DNA of 15,872 bases from Bog-532 sp036495425 (lineage in GTDB: Bacteria; Actinomycetota; Actinomycetes; Streptosporangiales; Streptosporangiaceae), in contig DASXMW010000223.1 of NCBI GenBank assembly GCA_036495425.1, positions 1 through 15,872 of the forward strand, read 5' to 3'. Shown piece after piece: positions 6,467-13,123 of this stretch. Both the position numbers and the translations under genes were made by a program. Position 1 is the stretch's first letter. Each line of letters starts with the position of its first letter. The notes beneath the pieces are model-generated. The model was given only the letters and a program-made list of their open reading frames with translations. It did no database searches and was not told where the DNA came from.

Positions 6467-7950
6467 GTGGGCCTCCCGGGGCCGGTGATGCGGTCGGCGG
6501 CCAGGCGGCCGGAGATCAGCGCGGTGGGCACGCCCACGCCGGGGACGGTGCCGCAGCCGGCCAGGGCCACGTTGGCCACGCCGCGGGGCAGGTTACCGGG
6601 CCGGAACGGCCCGCTCTGCAGGAACGAGTGCGCGTAGGAGAACGGCGTCCCGGCCACCAGGCCCTGCCGGGCCCAGTCGGCCGGGGTGACCACCTGGCGC
6701 ACGCTGATCCCGGCGTCCAGCCCGGGCAGCAGCCGATCGGCCACGATCCCGGCGACCTGGCTCGCGTAGTCGTCGCCGATCCGGTCCCAGTCGAGCCGGC
6801 CGCGGGCCAGGTTGGGCGCGGGGGCCAGCAGGTACAGCAGGTCGGCGCCCTCGGGCGCGAGGGTGGGATCGGTGGCCGTCGGGCGCGTGACCAGCAGGGA
6901 CGGATCGTGCATCAGTTGCCCGCGGTCAATTATTTCGTCGAAGGTCTGGTCCCAGGCTTCCCCGAACAGGATCGTGTGATGGGCGGTCTCGGCCCAGCGG
7001 CGCCGGGTACCCGCGTGCACCACGACCGCGGAGGGCGCCGGGCGCAGGGGCAGTGGCCGCCGCGGCCGCCGGCCCAGCAGCTGGTAGGCGGTGGTCAGCT
7101 CGGTGGCCAGCACCACCGCGTCGCAGGGCACCCGCAGGCCACCGGCGGTGCGCACGGCCGTGACCCGGTCCCCGGACCGTTCCAGCGTGCTGACGGCCTG
7201 CCCGTAGTGGAACTTCACGCCCGCCGCCGCGGCCGCGGCCGCCAGCGCGTCGGGCACGGCCCGCATGCCGCCGCGCGGGAAGTAGACGCCGGCCACGGTG
7301 TCCATGTAGGCGATGACCGCGTACACGGCCAGCGCGTGCCGGGGTGACTCCCCCGCGTACAGGGACTGGAAGGAGAACACCCGCCGCAGCCGCTCGTCGG
7401 CGATGAACCGGCCGATGGCGGGATCCAGCCGGCGGAACGCCCCCAGCGCCGCCAGCCGGGCCAGGGCCGGGGTGACCAGGGACAGCGGTGAGTCGAAGTT
7501 GGCCGCGATGAACCGCCCGAACTCACGCTGGTAGAGCTCGGTCAGCCAGGCCCGCAGCCGCTGGTAGCCGGCCGCCTCGGCCGGCCCGGCGAACTCGGCC
7601 ACGGCCGCGGTCATGGCTTCGGCGTCGGTGTGCACGTCGAGCGTGCTGCCGTCGGCGAAGGCGGCCCGGTAGGCCGGGTCCAGGCGCACCAGGTCGAGCC
7701 GGCCGGTCAGCTCCTCCCCCACCGCGGCCAGGGCCTCGGCCACCAGGTCGGGCATGGTCAGCACGGTCGGGCCGGTGTCGAACCGGTAGCCGCCGGCGTC
7801 CAGGCGGCCCGCCCGGCCGCCGGGGTGGTCGTCCCGCTCGATGACCGTGACCTCGCGGCCGCGGCCGGCCAGGTGCAGGGCGGCGGCCAGGCCGGCCAGC
7901 CCCGCCCCGGCCACCACCACGCGACCGGACCTGCCGGTGATCGTCCGCAT
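6463..7950 (-). CDS. crtI: Phytoene desaturase (lycopene-forming)
   Basis: A 495-residue FAD enzyme that introduces the double bonds converting phytoene to lycopene. The N-terminal Rossmann motif is VVVAGAGLAGLAAALHLAGRG (Gly15, Gly17, Gly20), followed by VIERDDHPGGRAGRL. The C-terminal signature is VALAGCGTVPGVGVPTALISGR, diagnostic of bacterial CrtI. The start is ATG at 7950, 3 bases after the crtE stop; no strong ribosome site is visible, so coupling to crtE is likely. The codons for FDEIIDRG (around 6925-6945) include ATA and ATT, unusual in a gene otherwise ending codons in G or C. Four-step desaturation to lycopene is inferred from the cyclase genes that follow. Confidence 0.95.
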   Translation of the reverse strand: MRTITGRSGRVVVAGAGLAGLAAALHLAGRGREVTVIERDDHPGGRAGRLDAGGYRFDTGPTVLTMPDLVAEALAAVGEELTGRLDLVRLDPAYRAAFADGSTLDVHTDAEAMTAAVAEFAGPAEAAGYQRLRAWLTELYQREFGRFIAANFDSPLSLVTPALARLAALGAFRRLDPAIGRFIADERLRRVFSFQSLYAGESPRHALAVYAVIAYMDTVAGVYFPRGGMRAVPDALAAAAAAAGVKFHYGQAVSTLERSGDRVTAVRTAGGLRVPCDAVVLATELTTAYQLLGRRPRRPLPLRPAPSAVVVHAGTRRRWAETAHHTILFGEAWDQTFDEIIDRGQLMHDPSLLVTRPTATDPTLAPEGADLLYLLAPAPNLARGRLDWDRIGDDYASQVAGIVADRLLPGLDAGISVRQVVTPADWARQGLVAGTPFSYAHSFLQSGPFRPGNLPRGVANVALAGCGTVPGVGVPTALISGRLAADRITGPGRPT

Positions 7951-7953
7951 CGG

Positions 7954-9117
7954 TCAGCGGGCCCGGTCCGTGAAGCGGACGGCCAGATCGGTGAGGGTGT
8001 CCCGGACGAAGGGGCTGAGCCCGGCGCGGGCCAGGGCGGCGCGGGCGGCGGTGACCCGCTCGCTGATCATCTGCTCGATGCGGACTCCCGCGCCGGTGTC
8101 GATGATCAGCTGGCGCCACCGGTCGACGCCGGCCTGGTCGAGGTCCTCGCGCCGGGCCAGCCGGGACAGCTCCGCGCCCTGGACCGGAGTGGCCAGGTCG
8201 GCGGCCAGCACCACCAGGCTGGTGGCCTTGTGCTCGAGCAGGTCACCGCCGCTCGGCTTGCCGGTGACGCCGGGCCGCCCGAACACGCCCAGCACGTCGT
8301 CGCGCAGCTGGAACGCCTCCCCGACCAGCTCGCCGTACTCGCCCAGCACGGCCAGGACCGGCTCGCCCGCCCCGGCCAGGGCGGCGCCGAGCTCGAGCGG
8401 GCGGCGCACGGTGTAGTTGCCGGACTTGCGCCGGGTCACGTCCAGCACCTCGTCCAGGGTGGGGTCGCCACGGGCGTCGTTGACCAGGTCGGCGAACTGC
8501 CCGACGGCCAGTTCGCCGCGCAGGGTGTCGTAGCGGGGCCAGCCGCGGGCCAGCACCGCCGGCGGCAGGCCGCTGTCCCGGAACAGTTGCTCGGCCCAGA
8601 CCAGGCACAGGTCGGCCAGCAGCACGGCGGCCGACTCGCCGAAGCGCTCGGACGAGCCGTCCAGGCCCTGAGCCCGGTGCCAGCCGGCCAGCCGCAGGTG
8701 GGCGGCGGGCTGGCCGCGGCGCAGGGCCGAGCGATCCATCACGTCGTCCTGCAGGAGGGCGAAGGCGTGCACGAGTTCGACGCTGGCCGCGGCCCGCACG
8801 GCGGCGTCGCCCGGGGTCGGCATCGACCGGCGGGCGTCCCAACCGGCGGCACTGAGCCAGCCCAGGCAGGCGAAGGTCGACCGGACGAACTTGCCCCGGG
8901 TCACGAAACCGGTCAGCAGGTCGGTCAGGAACGTGGCCCCGGGCACGCCGTGCACGTATTCGGCACACCGGTCGCGAACGAATCCGCTGAGCACGGCGGC
9001 GGTCCGCTGCTGGAGCTCGGCCAGCCAGCTGTCCAGGTCAGGTACCAGAACCGGCCGCACCAGGGCAGGAGCGGGCGTATCAACGGGGTGGCCATTCAGA
9101 AGCTGACTCACCTGCAT
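7954..9117 (-). CDS. crtE: Geranylgeranyl diphosphate synthase (polyprenyl synthetase family)
   Basis: First gene of the operon, 387 residues. It extends FPP or shorter allylic diphosphates with IPP to C20 GGPP, the substrate of CrtB. The first aspartate-rich motif is LLQDDVMDRS (Asp124, Asp125, Asp128), followed by the usual basic LRRG. The second is QLRDDVLGVFG, where the final Asp of DDxxD is Gly277, a form I recall from other actinobacterial GGPP synthases. The RGKFVRS segment (74-80) is the IPP-binding region. The ATG at 9117 is chosen because GGAGG lies 8 bases upstream and the product starts just before the conserved core; an open extension to 9630 crosses the operator region and the divergent gene and is rejected. 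Confidence 0.93.
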   Translation of the reverse strand: MQVSQLLNGHPVDTPAPALVRPVLVPDLDSWLAELQQRTAAVLSGFVRDRCAEYVHGVPGATFLTDLLTGFVTRGKFVRSTFACLGWLSAAGWDARRSMPTPGDAAVRAAASVELVHAFALLQDDVMDRSALRRGQPAAHLRLAGWHRAQGLDGSSERFGESAAVLLADLCLVWAEQLFRDSGLPPAVLARGWPRYDTLRGELAVGQFADLVNDARGDPTLDEVLDVTRRKSGNYTVRRPLELGAALAGAGEPVLAVLGEYGELVGEAFQLRDDVLGVFGRPGVTGKPSGGDLLEHKATSLVVLAADLATPVQGAELSRLARREDLDQAGVDRWRQLIIDTGAGVRIEQMISERVTAARAALARAGLSPFVRDTLTDLAVRFTDRAR

Positions 9118-9181
9118 GCCTGCGGCCTCCGATCGGGGCAACGTACCGACGGCCGGGCCGCTACCCGCCCCAGTCACGAAG

Positions 9182-9211
9182 AAACGATGCACAAACGATG
9201 CACGCCATCGT
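9182..9211. promoter_or_regulatory. Candidate MerR/LitR operator: 11-bp tandem repeat plus inverted repeat
   Basis: AAACGATGCAC occurs twice back to back (9182-9192 and 9193-9203). The second copy begins a perfect inverted repeat, ACGATG-CACGC-CATCGT (9195-9211). This gives three copies of one half-site, one of them inverted, about 65-95 bases upstream of the crtE start. Repeated half-sites near the promoter are how CarH/LitR-type MerR proteins bind as oligomers. The assignment to the MerR regulator at the operon's end is an inference from position. Confidence 0.55.
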
Positions 9212-9356
9212 AGCAGGCGCCTTGGCCCGGCACGCGCGCGCAAAGACCTTCGATAAAACAAGCCACGGGGTTGCACCGGGGTGACCGGGCATCGATGAAC
9301 TTCGGGTCGCAGCCGCGTCTGAAGCGTTGGTGACTGGCCGCAGACGCCGCGTGGCC

Positions 9357-9377
9357 GGGCAGGCCACATTCCTGCCC
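9357..9377. repeat. Inverted repeat just upstream of the LLM gene ribosome site
   Basis: GGGCAGG and CCTGCCC form a perfect 7-bp inverted repeat around a 7-base spacer, ending about 18 bases before the ATG and just before GAGAGGAG. It could be a repressor operator for the oxidoreductase or a hairpin in its leader. No regulator gene of a matching type lies next to it. Confidence 0.4.
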
Positions 9378-9395
9378 GATGTGAGAGGAGTCCAG

Positions 9396-10202
9396 ATGAC
9401 AAGGCCGTTCCGATTCGGGGTCGTCGCCCCGATCCAGACCGAGCTGCCGGCCTGGCGAGACCGCGTGCGCCGCATCGCCGACAGCGGCTACTCGACCCTG
9501 CTGATGCCCGACGTCCCGCAATGGCAGCCGGCGCCCGGCCCCACGCTGGCCTTCGCGGCGGCCCTGACCGACCTGCGGGTGGGCACCTGGGTGTACGCCT
9601 CCCCGCTGCGCCCGGCGTGGCACACCGCATGGGAAGCGCACTCGCTCGCGGTGCTCACCGAGGGTCGCTTCGAGCTGGGCGTCGGCACCGGAAGGCCAGG
9701 AATCGAGGACGAGCTCCGCGAGCTGGGACTGCCCGTGGTCCCGCCCGGCGAGCGGCTGGCTCAGGTGCGTGAGACCGTGACGGCGCTGCGAAAGCTCGAC
9801 GGCCCCGGCCTTCACACCCCGGTGGCGATGGCCGTACGCGGGCCGAAGGCCCAGGCGCTGGCGGCCGACGTCGCAGATACGGTCACCTTCGCGCTGTCAC
9901 CGGAGGCGTCCCGGGGTGAAGTCGCGCGGCTGGCACGCGACTTCCACGTCACCCGGGACGTCGAGCTGGCGCTGCACGTGCCGGTAATCGGCGACGCCCG
10001 CGCGCCGTTCATGGCGCCCCCCGACATCGACCCGGCTGCGCTTCGCGCGGCGGACTCGCTGGCCATACTCCCGGATGACCCGGCGGCCATCATCGAGGAG
10101 ATCCAGCGGCGACGGGAGGAGATCGGCTTCTCCTATTTCGTCTTCGGCGCCGGCTTCGCCGACGTGCTCGCTCCGGTCGTGGCTGAACTGGCCGGGCATT
10201 AG
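9396..10202 (+). CDS. LLM-class F420-dependent oxidoreductase (MSMEG_2516-like)
   Basis: A 268-residue luciferase-like monooxygenase-fold protein. Visible family features are the N-terminal FRFGVVAPIQTE strand, the LLMPDVPQW segment, VGTWVYASPLRP, and the glycine-rich ERFELGVGTG-type stretch TEGRFELGVGTGRPG (residues 88-102). The C-terminal IGFSYFVFGAGFADVLAPVV fits the actinobacterial F420-dependent subfamily. These enzymes transfer hydride to or from F420 (or FMN) on unknown substrates. The ATG at 9396 follows GAGAGGAG at good spacing; an upstream in-frame start at 9327 lacks a ribosome site. It is divergent from crtE and shares its intergenic region, but a role in carotenoid metabolism is only a possibility. 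Its GC3 is a little lower than that of the crt genes. Confidence 0.85.
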   Translation: MTRPFRFGVVAPIQTELPAWRDRVRRIADSGYSTLLMPDVPQWQPAPGPTLAFAAALTDLRVGTWVYASPLRPAWHTAWEAHSLAVLTEGRFELGVGTGRPGIEDELRELGLPVVPPGERLAQVRETVTALRKLDGPGLHTPVAMAVRGPKAQALAADVADTVTFALSPEASRGEVARLARDFHVTRDVELALHVPVIGDARAPFMAPPDIDPAALRAADSLAILPDDPAAIIEEIQRRREEIGFSYFVFGAGFADVLAPVVAELAGH

Positions 10203-10529
10203 GCCTGTTTTCAGAGTTCCTGGTGGTGCGGGCTGGTCCGGGCCCGGGCTTTGTGTGCGGAAACTGCTGCTCCCACGGCATGAATTGACCACGTTCTGAC
10301 GTTCAGCGCTGGTCATGGAATGCCTGGAAGTGATGGGCCGGTGGGGTGCGGGCGGCGCGGGGGGCGCGAGACGGCGGGTCGCTGGGGTGTGCGGGCAGGT
10401 GAGATGGGCGAGGGTTCCCCTCGCGCTGGGAAATGGGCCCGCAGACCGGCCACGCCACACTAATCACTTTGAAACAAGGCCTATCCCCGGCGCGCCCACG
10501 ACGCGTACCGCCGCACCCGGCTCCCCGTA

Positions 10530-10562
10530 CCGTGGCGGCGCTTGGACGAAGCGCCGCCACGG
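10530..10562. terminator. Strong perfect hairpin, possible terminator or structured RNA
   Basis: CCGTGGCGGCGCTT pairs perfectly with AAGCGCCGCCACGG around the 5-base loop GGACG, giving a 14-bp, very GC-rich stem. It stands about 330 bases after the LLM stop and 270 bases before the next start, on the same transcriptional axis. There is no T-run after the stem on either strand, so it is not a classic intrinsic terminator, although actinobacteria often use T-less hairpins. A structured small RNA is an alternative. Confidence 0.5.
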
Positions 10563-10778
10563 GCCGACGGTGGCGGTCGCCGAGCCGAGACCCCGGCCAC
10601 CCCCGCCGCGGCCGGGCATTTATCTCAGTTCATAAGACCCGCCATGAGTCTAAGCCGCTGTGGACGACCGATGTCAACGGGGTGGGCGGCTCGGGACCGA
10701 TGCGGGCATTCCGGATGGCCCGGCAGGATCACGCCCTGACCGGATGCCGATTACGGTCCGGAACTAATAGGCTGCCGA

Positions 10779-10801
10779 CAGGCAACGCAGGCAATTGCCT
10801 G
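10779..10801. promoter_or_regulatory. Candidate autoregulatory operator of the EspR-like module
   Basis: CAGGCAATTGCCTG (10788-10801) is a perfect 14-bp palindrome. An extra direct copy of its half-site, CAGGCAA, lies at 10779-10785, 9 bases upstream. The site is 31 bases before the ATG of the helix-turn-helix gene, a usual place for an autorepressor operator. Its binding protein is inferred, not shown. Confidence 0.45.
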
Positions 10802-10832
10802 AGGGGGGTCAGTGCGGGCGGGAGGAGAACTG

Positions 10833-11348
10833 ATGCCGGGAGAGGTGCGGCGATCACCGTCGTCCCTGGCGACCAAGCTCGATCGGCTTTTCCAGGCCGT
10901 GCGGCCGGGCGGCCGCGGCGAGTACAGCTACCAGGAGGTGGCCGACAGTATCCGCAGCGAGGGCGGCCCGACGATCTCGGCCACGTACCTGTGGCAATTG
11001 CGCAAGGGGCTGCGGGACAACCCGACCCGGAACCACCTGGCCGCGCTGGCCAAGTTCTTCGGGGTCAGCCCGGCCTACTTCTTCGACGAGGACACCGCCG
11101 AGATGGTGGACGCCCAGCTCAGCCTGCTGGCGGCCATGCGCGACGCCTCGGTCCGCACGGTGGCCCTGCGGGCCGCGGGGCTGTCGGTGGAGAGCCTGGC
11201 CGCGGTCCAGGTCGTGATCGACCACGCCCGGCGGCTGGAGGGCCTGGAGCCCGAAACCCAGCCCGACCCCGAGCCCACCGCGGAGCCGGAGCCCGGCGCC
11301 GGGCTGGACCGCGAAGCGGGTGACCAGTCCGCCGGGGAGGCCCGCTGA
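10833..11348 (+). CDS. EspR-like helix-turn-helix (XRE) regulator
   Basis: A 171-residue DNA-binding protein. Residues 11-85 resemble mycobacterial EspR: LATKLDRLFQAVRPGGRGEY, then TYLWQLRKGLRDNPTRNHL as the recognition helix-turn-helix, then LAKFFGVSPAYFFDED. A second helical part (90-136, LSLLAAMRDASVRTVALRAAGL) matches the EspR dimerisation region. A Pro/Glu-rich acidic tail (138-171) is extra compared with EspR. The ATG at 10833 follows GGAGGAGA at 6 bases; an upstream GTG at 10812 is less likely. The stop overlaps the next start by one base (TGATG). By analogy with ImmR/ImmA and DdrO/IrrE pairs, the next gene's protease may act on this protein, which is inference. Confidence 0.85.
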   Translation: MPGEVRRSPSSLATKLDRLFQAVRPGGRGEYSYQEVADSIRSEGGPTISATYLWQLRKGLRDNPTRNHLAALAKFFGVSPAYFFDEDTAEMVDAQLSLLAAMRDASVRTVALRAAGLSVESLAAVQVVIDHARRLEGLEPETQPDPEPTAEPEPGAGLDREAGDQSAGEAR

Positions 11349-11887
11349 TGAACGTGCTGCGTTTGAGCCAGGTGCGGCGGCGCTGCCGGGCGCGGCTCCG
11401 CGAGCTGATCCTGCCGGAGCCGTTCGACCTGACCGAGCTGTGCCGGTCGGTGAGCATCGGCCGCGGCCGGCCGCTGCACGTCCGCGGCATCCCCGGGCCG
11501 ACGTCCCGGGGGCGGCCCTGCGGCATCTGGATCGCCACCGGCGACGAGGACTGGATCTTCGTCGACCAGCAGACCAGCCCGCTGCACCGCCAGCACATCG
11601 TGCTGCACGAACTGGCCCACATGCTGTGCGGGCACGCGGCCGGCGAACTGCCCGAGAACGACATGCTCGGGCGGCTGTTCCCGGACCTGTCCCCGGCCAT
11701 GGTCCGGATCGTGCTCAGCCGGACCAGCTACCAGTCCGAGCCCGAGCGCGAGGCCGAGCTGCTGGCCTCGCTGATCCTGGCCAGGGCCCAGGCGGCCACG
11801 GTGCCGATCATGCCGGTCACCGACGTGTCGGCGGCCGAGACCGAGATCCTGCGCCGGGCCGGGCTGGCGCTGGGCATGAATCCATGA
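11348..11887 (+). CDS. ImmA/IrrE-type zinc metallopeptidase-like protein
   Basis: A 179-residue protein with the zincin motif in VLHELAHMLCGH: His87-Glu88-x-x-His91, followed by a further His96. The segment SEPEREAELLASLIL (134-148) matches the place of the third zinc ligand, probably Glu139. Such proteins cleave or regulate a partner XRE repressor in phage/ICE induction and in the DNA-damage response. No signal peptide or membrane helix is visible, so it is cytosolic. It is translationally coupled on both sides: one-base overlap with the EspR-like gene and ATGA overlap with the membrane protein gene. Annotation pipelines often call members of this group a regulator component. Confidence 0.82.
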   Translation: MNVLRLSQVRRRCRARLRELILPEPFDLTELCRSVSIGRGRPLHVRGIPGPTSRGRPCGIWIATGDEDWIFVDQQTSPLHRQHIVLHELAHMLCGHAAGELPENDMLGRLFPDLSPAMVRIVLSRTSYQSEPEREAELLASLILARAQAATVPIMPVTDVSAAETEILRRAGLALGMNP

Positions 11888-13119
11888 TCATCAGCGTGTT
11901 CGCGGTCACCGTGCTCTGGGCGACGGTGCTGGCCCAGTTCCCGTCCCATCGCAATGTGCCGCTGCGGCGGGCGGTCTGGTCCACGATGGTGCTGCTGGCC
12001 GCGATCGGCACGCTGAACCTGCCCGCCATCGGTGGGCGGCTCGACGCGGCGACCGGGCTGCCGAACCTGGCCGACGTGATCCAGCACGTGCTGGCCATCA
12101 CCACTGCCACCCTGGGCCGGTACTGCGCGGAGCAGGTGCTCGGCGCGGCGCGCCCGCGTACCCGCTGGTCGAGCCGGCTGCAGGCCGCGCTGCCGACGGC
12201 CACGGTGGTGGCGCTGCTGGTGCTGTTCGCGCTGTCACCGGCCCGCACCCACCCGACCGACACCGCCCTGTTCACCGACTTCCCCATGCAGTACGCGGCC
12301 CACCCCGAGGTCCTCGCCTACTGGCTGATCTTCGCCGTCTACCTGGGCACCGCGTTCGCGCTCATCGCCCGGCTGACCTGGCGGTACGGGCGCCGGGCGG
12401 GCCGGACGCCGCTGGGCTGCGGGCTGGTACTGATCGCCGCGGGCATGGTGGCCGGCCTCGGCTACCTGGGTTACGGCACCGGCGTGGTGGCGGCGCGCGC
12501 GGTCGGCGTGGGGGGCTCGTTCATCACGACGTCCGCGGCGATCATCCAGGGCTTGTTCGGCGCGCTGATCGTGCTGGTGGCGGTGGGCAGCTTCCTCCCC
12601 GCCAGCGGGTACTGCCCCTTCATCCGGCGGGTGGCGGCCTACTGGTCGCTGCGGCAGCTGTACCCGCTGTGGTCCGGCCTGTGCCAGGCGGTGCCGGGCA
12701 TCGCGCTGGACCCGGTCCCGGCCTGGGCCGACCGTCTGGACCCGCGGGACCTGCAGGTGCGGCTGTACCGGCGGGTGATCGAGATCCGCGACGGGTACAT
12801 GGCCCTGACCCCGGTCGACGTGCCCGGCATCGAGGAACTGGTGCGGGACGTGTCCGGGCCGCACGAGCTGAGCGCGGCCGACCGGGCCACCCTGGCCGCG
12901 GCCACCCAGCTGGAGCTGGCCCGGCGGGCCGAACTGCGCGGGGATCCGCGGCTGGCCGCCGGGACCGGCCTGCCCCCGGCCAACCGGGAGTTCCTGGCCG
13001 GCGACGACCTGGACAGCGAGGTCCGGCTGCTGCGCACGGTGGCCACGAACTGGACCACGGTCGCGCGGACGGCCGAGCGGATCGAGCAGTCCCCCAGACG
13101 AGATCGAGCAGTCCCCTAG
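11884..13119 (+). CDS. Seven-helix membrane protein with DUF6545-like cytosolic domain (MAB_1171c family)
   Basis: A 411-residue protein. Seven hydrophobic segments are seen at about 1-19, 31-50, 62-82, 100-118, 143-166, 176-200 and 214-240. A soluble helical domain (about 245-405) follows and contains VRLYRRVIEIRDGYMAL, a mark I associate with the DUF6545 domain. Databases call the family a putative transporter, but the layout of seven helices plus a cytosolic domain also resembles a membrane sensor. The ATG at 11884 overlaps the peptidase stop (ATGA). The last residues are encoded by a 22-bp tandem duplication whose second copy supplies the TAG stop, so the C-terminal tail (after about residue 400) is probably recent. 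Function is unknown. Confidence 0.8.
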   Translation: MIISVFAVTVLWATVLAQFPSHRNVPLRRAVWSTMVLLAAIGTLNLPAIGGRLDAATGLPNLADVIQHVLAITTATLGRYCAEQVLGAARPRTRWSSRLQAALPTATVVALLVLFALSPARTHPTDTALFTDFPMQYAAHPEVLAYWLIFAVYLGTAFALIARLTWRYGRRAGRTPLGCGLVLIAAGMVAGLGYLGYGTGVVAARAVGVGGSFITTSAAIIQGLFGALIVLVAVGSFLPASGYCPFIRRVAAYWSLRQLYPLWSGLCQAVPGIALDPVPAWADRLDPRDLQVRLYRRVIEIRDGYMALTPVDVPGIEELVRDVSGPHELSAADRATLAAATQLELARRAELRGDPRLAAGTGLPPANREFLAGDDLDSEVRLLRTVATNWTTVARTAERIEQSPRRDRAVP

Positions 13120-13123
13120 ACGA
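13080..13123. repeat. 22-bp tandem duplication at the convergent gene ends
   Basis: The 22-base unit at 13080-13101 is repeated at 13102-13123 with one difference: C at 13095 corresponds to T at 13117. In the second copy this change makes CTAG, whose TAG is the stop on both strands. The duplication shifts the plus-strand frame by one base, so the two copies code for different residues in the membrane protein. Confidence 0.9.

Larger units (their letters stand above)
9118..9395. promoter_or_regulatory. Divergent regulatory region between crtE and the LLM oxidoreductase
   Basis: This 278-base gap must carry the promoter of the whole carotenoid operon (leftward) and of the LLM gene (rightward). 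It holds the tandem and inverted repeats at 9182-9211 and the inverted repeat at 9357-9377, listed separately. On the minus strand TACGAT (9212-9207) fits the TAnnnT form of a -10 box and overlaps the inverted repeat, but no matching -35 was found. An ECF-type promoter is possible, since crt operons in Streptomyces can depend on the sigma factor LitS. A further palindrome CATCGATG lies at 9290-9297. Confidence 0.6.
10203..10832. other. 630-base intergenic region without a convincing gene
   Basis: No open frame here combines a ribosome site, G/C-biased third positions and recognisable protein sequence. The region holds a perfect 14-bp hairpin (10530-10562), AT-richer patches (about 10455-10480 and 10619-10640) and a palindrome (10788-10801) before the EspR-like gene. 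Start-like words such as TAATAG at about 10765-10770 could be a -10 box for the downstream module, but no -35 fits. It may contain a 3' untranslated region, a small RNA and the module's promoter. Confidence 0.6.

Noticed and set aside
484..9117. TTA codons implying bldA-type control of the carotenoid operon
   Set aside because: TTA words seen on the minus strand, such as within the MerR gene near 1258, are out of frame; no in-frame TTA was found.
9290..9297. CATCGATG palindrome as a further regulator site
   Set aside because: Eight bases only, with a different spacing from the ACGATG...CATCGT site; may be chance.
7954..9630. Extended crtE of 558 codons
   Set aside because: The extra N-terminus would cover the operator repeats and the divergent oxidoreductase start, is low-complexity Arg/Pro/Ala, and a strong ribosome site marks the ATG at 9117.
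10315..10635. Small open frames in the intergenic region, including 10303-10560 on the minus strand
   Set aside because: No ribosome sites, no third-position G/C bias in the frame, arginine- and proline-rich products, and the hairpin interrupts them.
11320..13119. Membrane protein starting at 11320
   Set aside because: The first 188 codons overlap the HExxH peptidase gene and are Ala/Arg/Pro-rich noise; the ATG at 11884 with ATGA coupling begins the first membrane helix.
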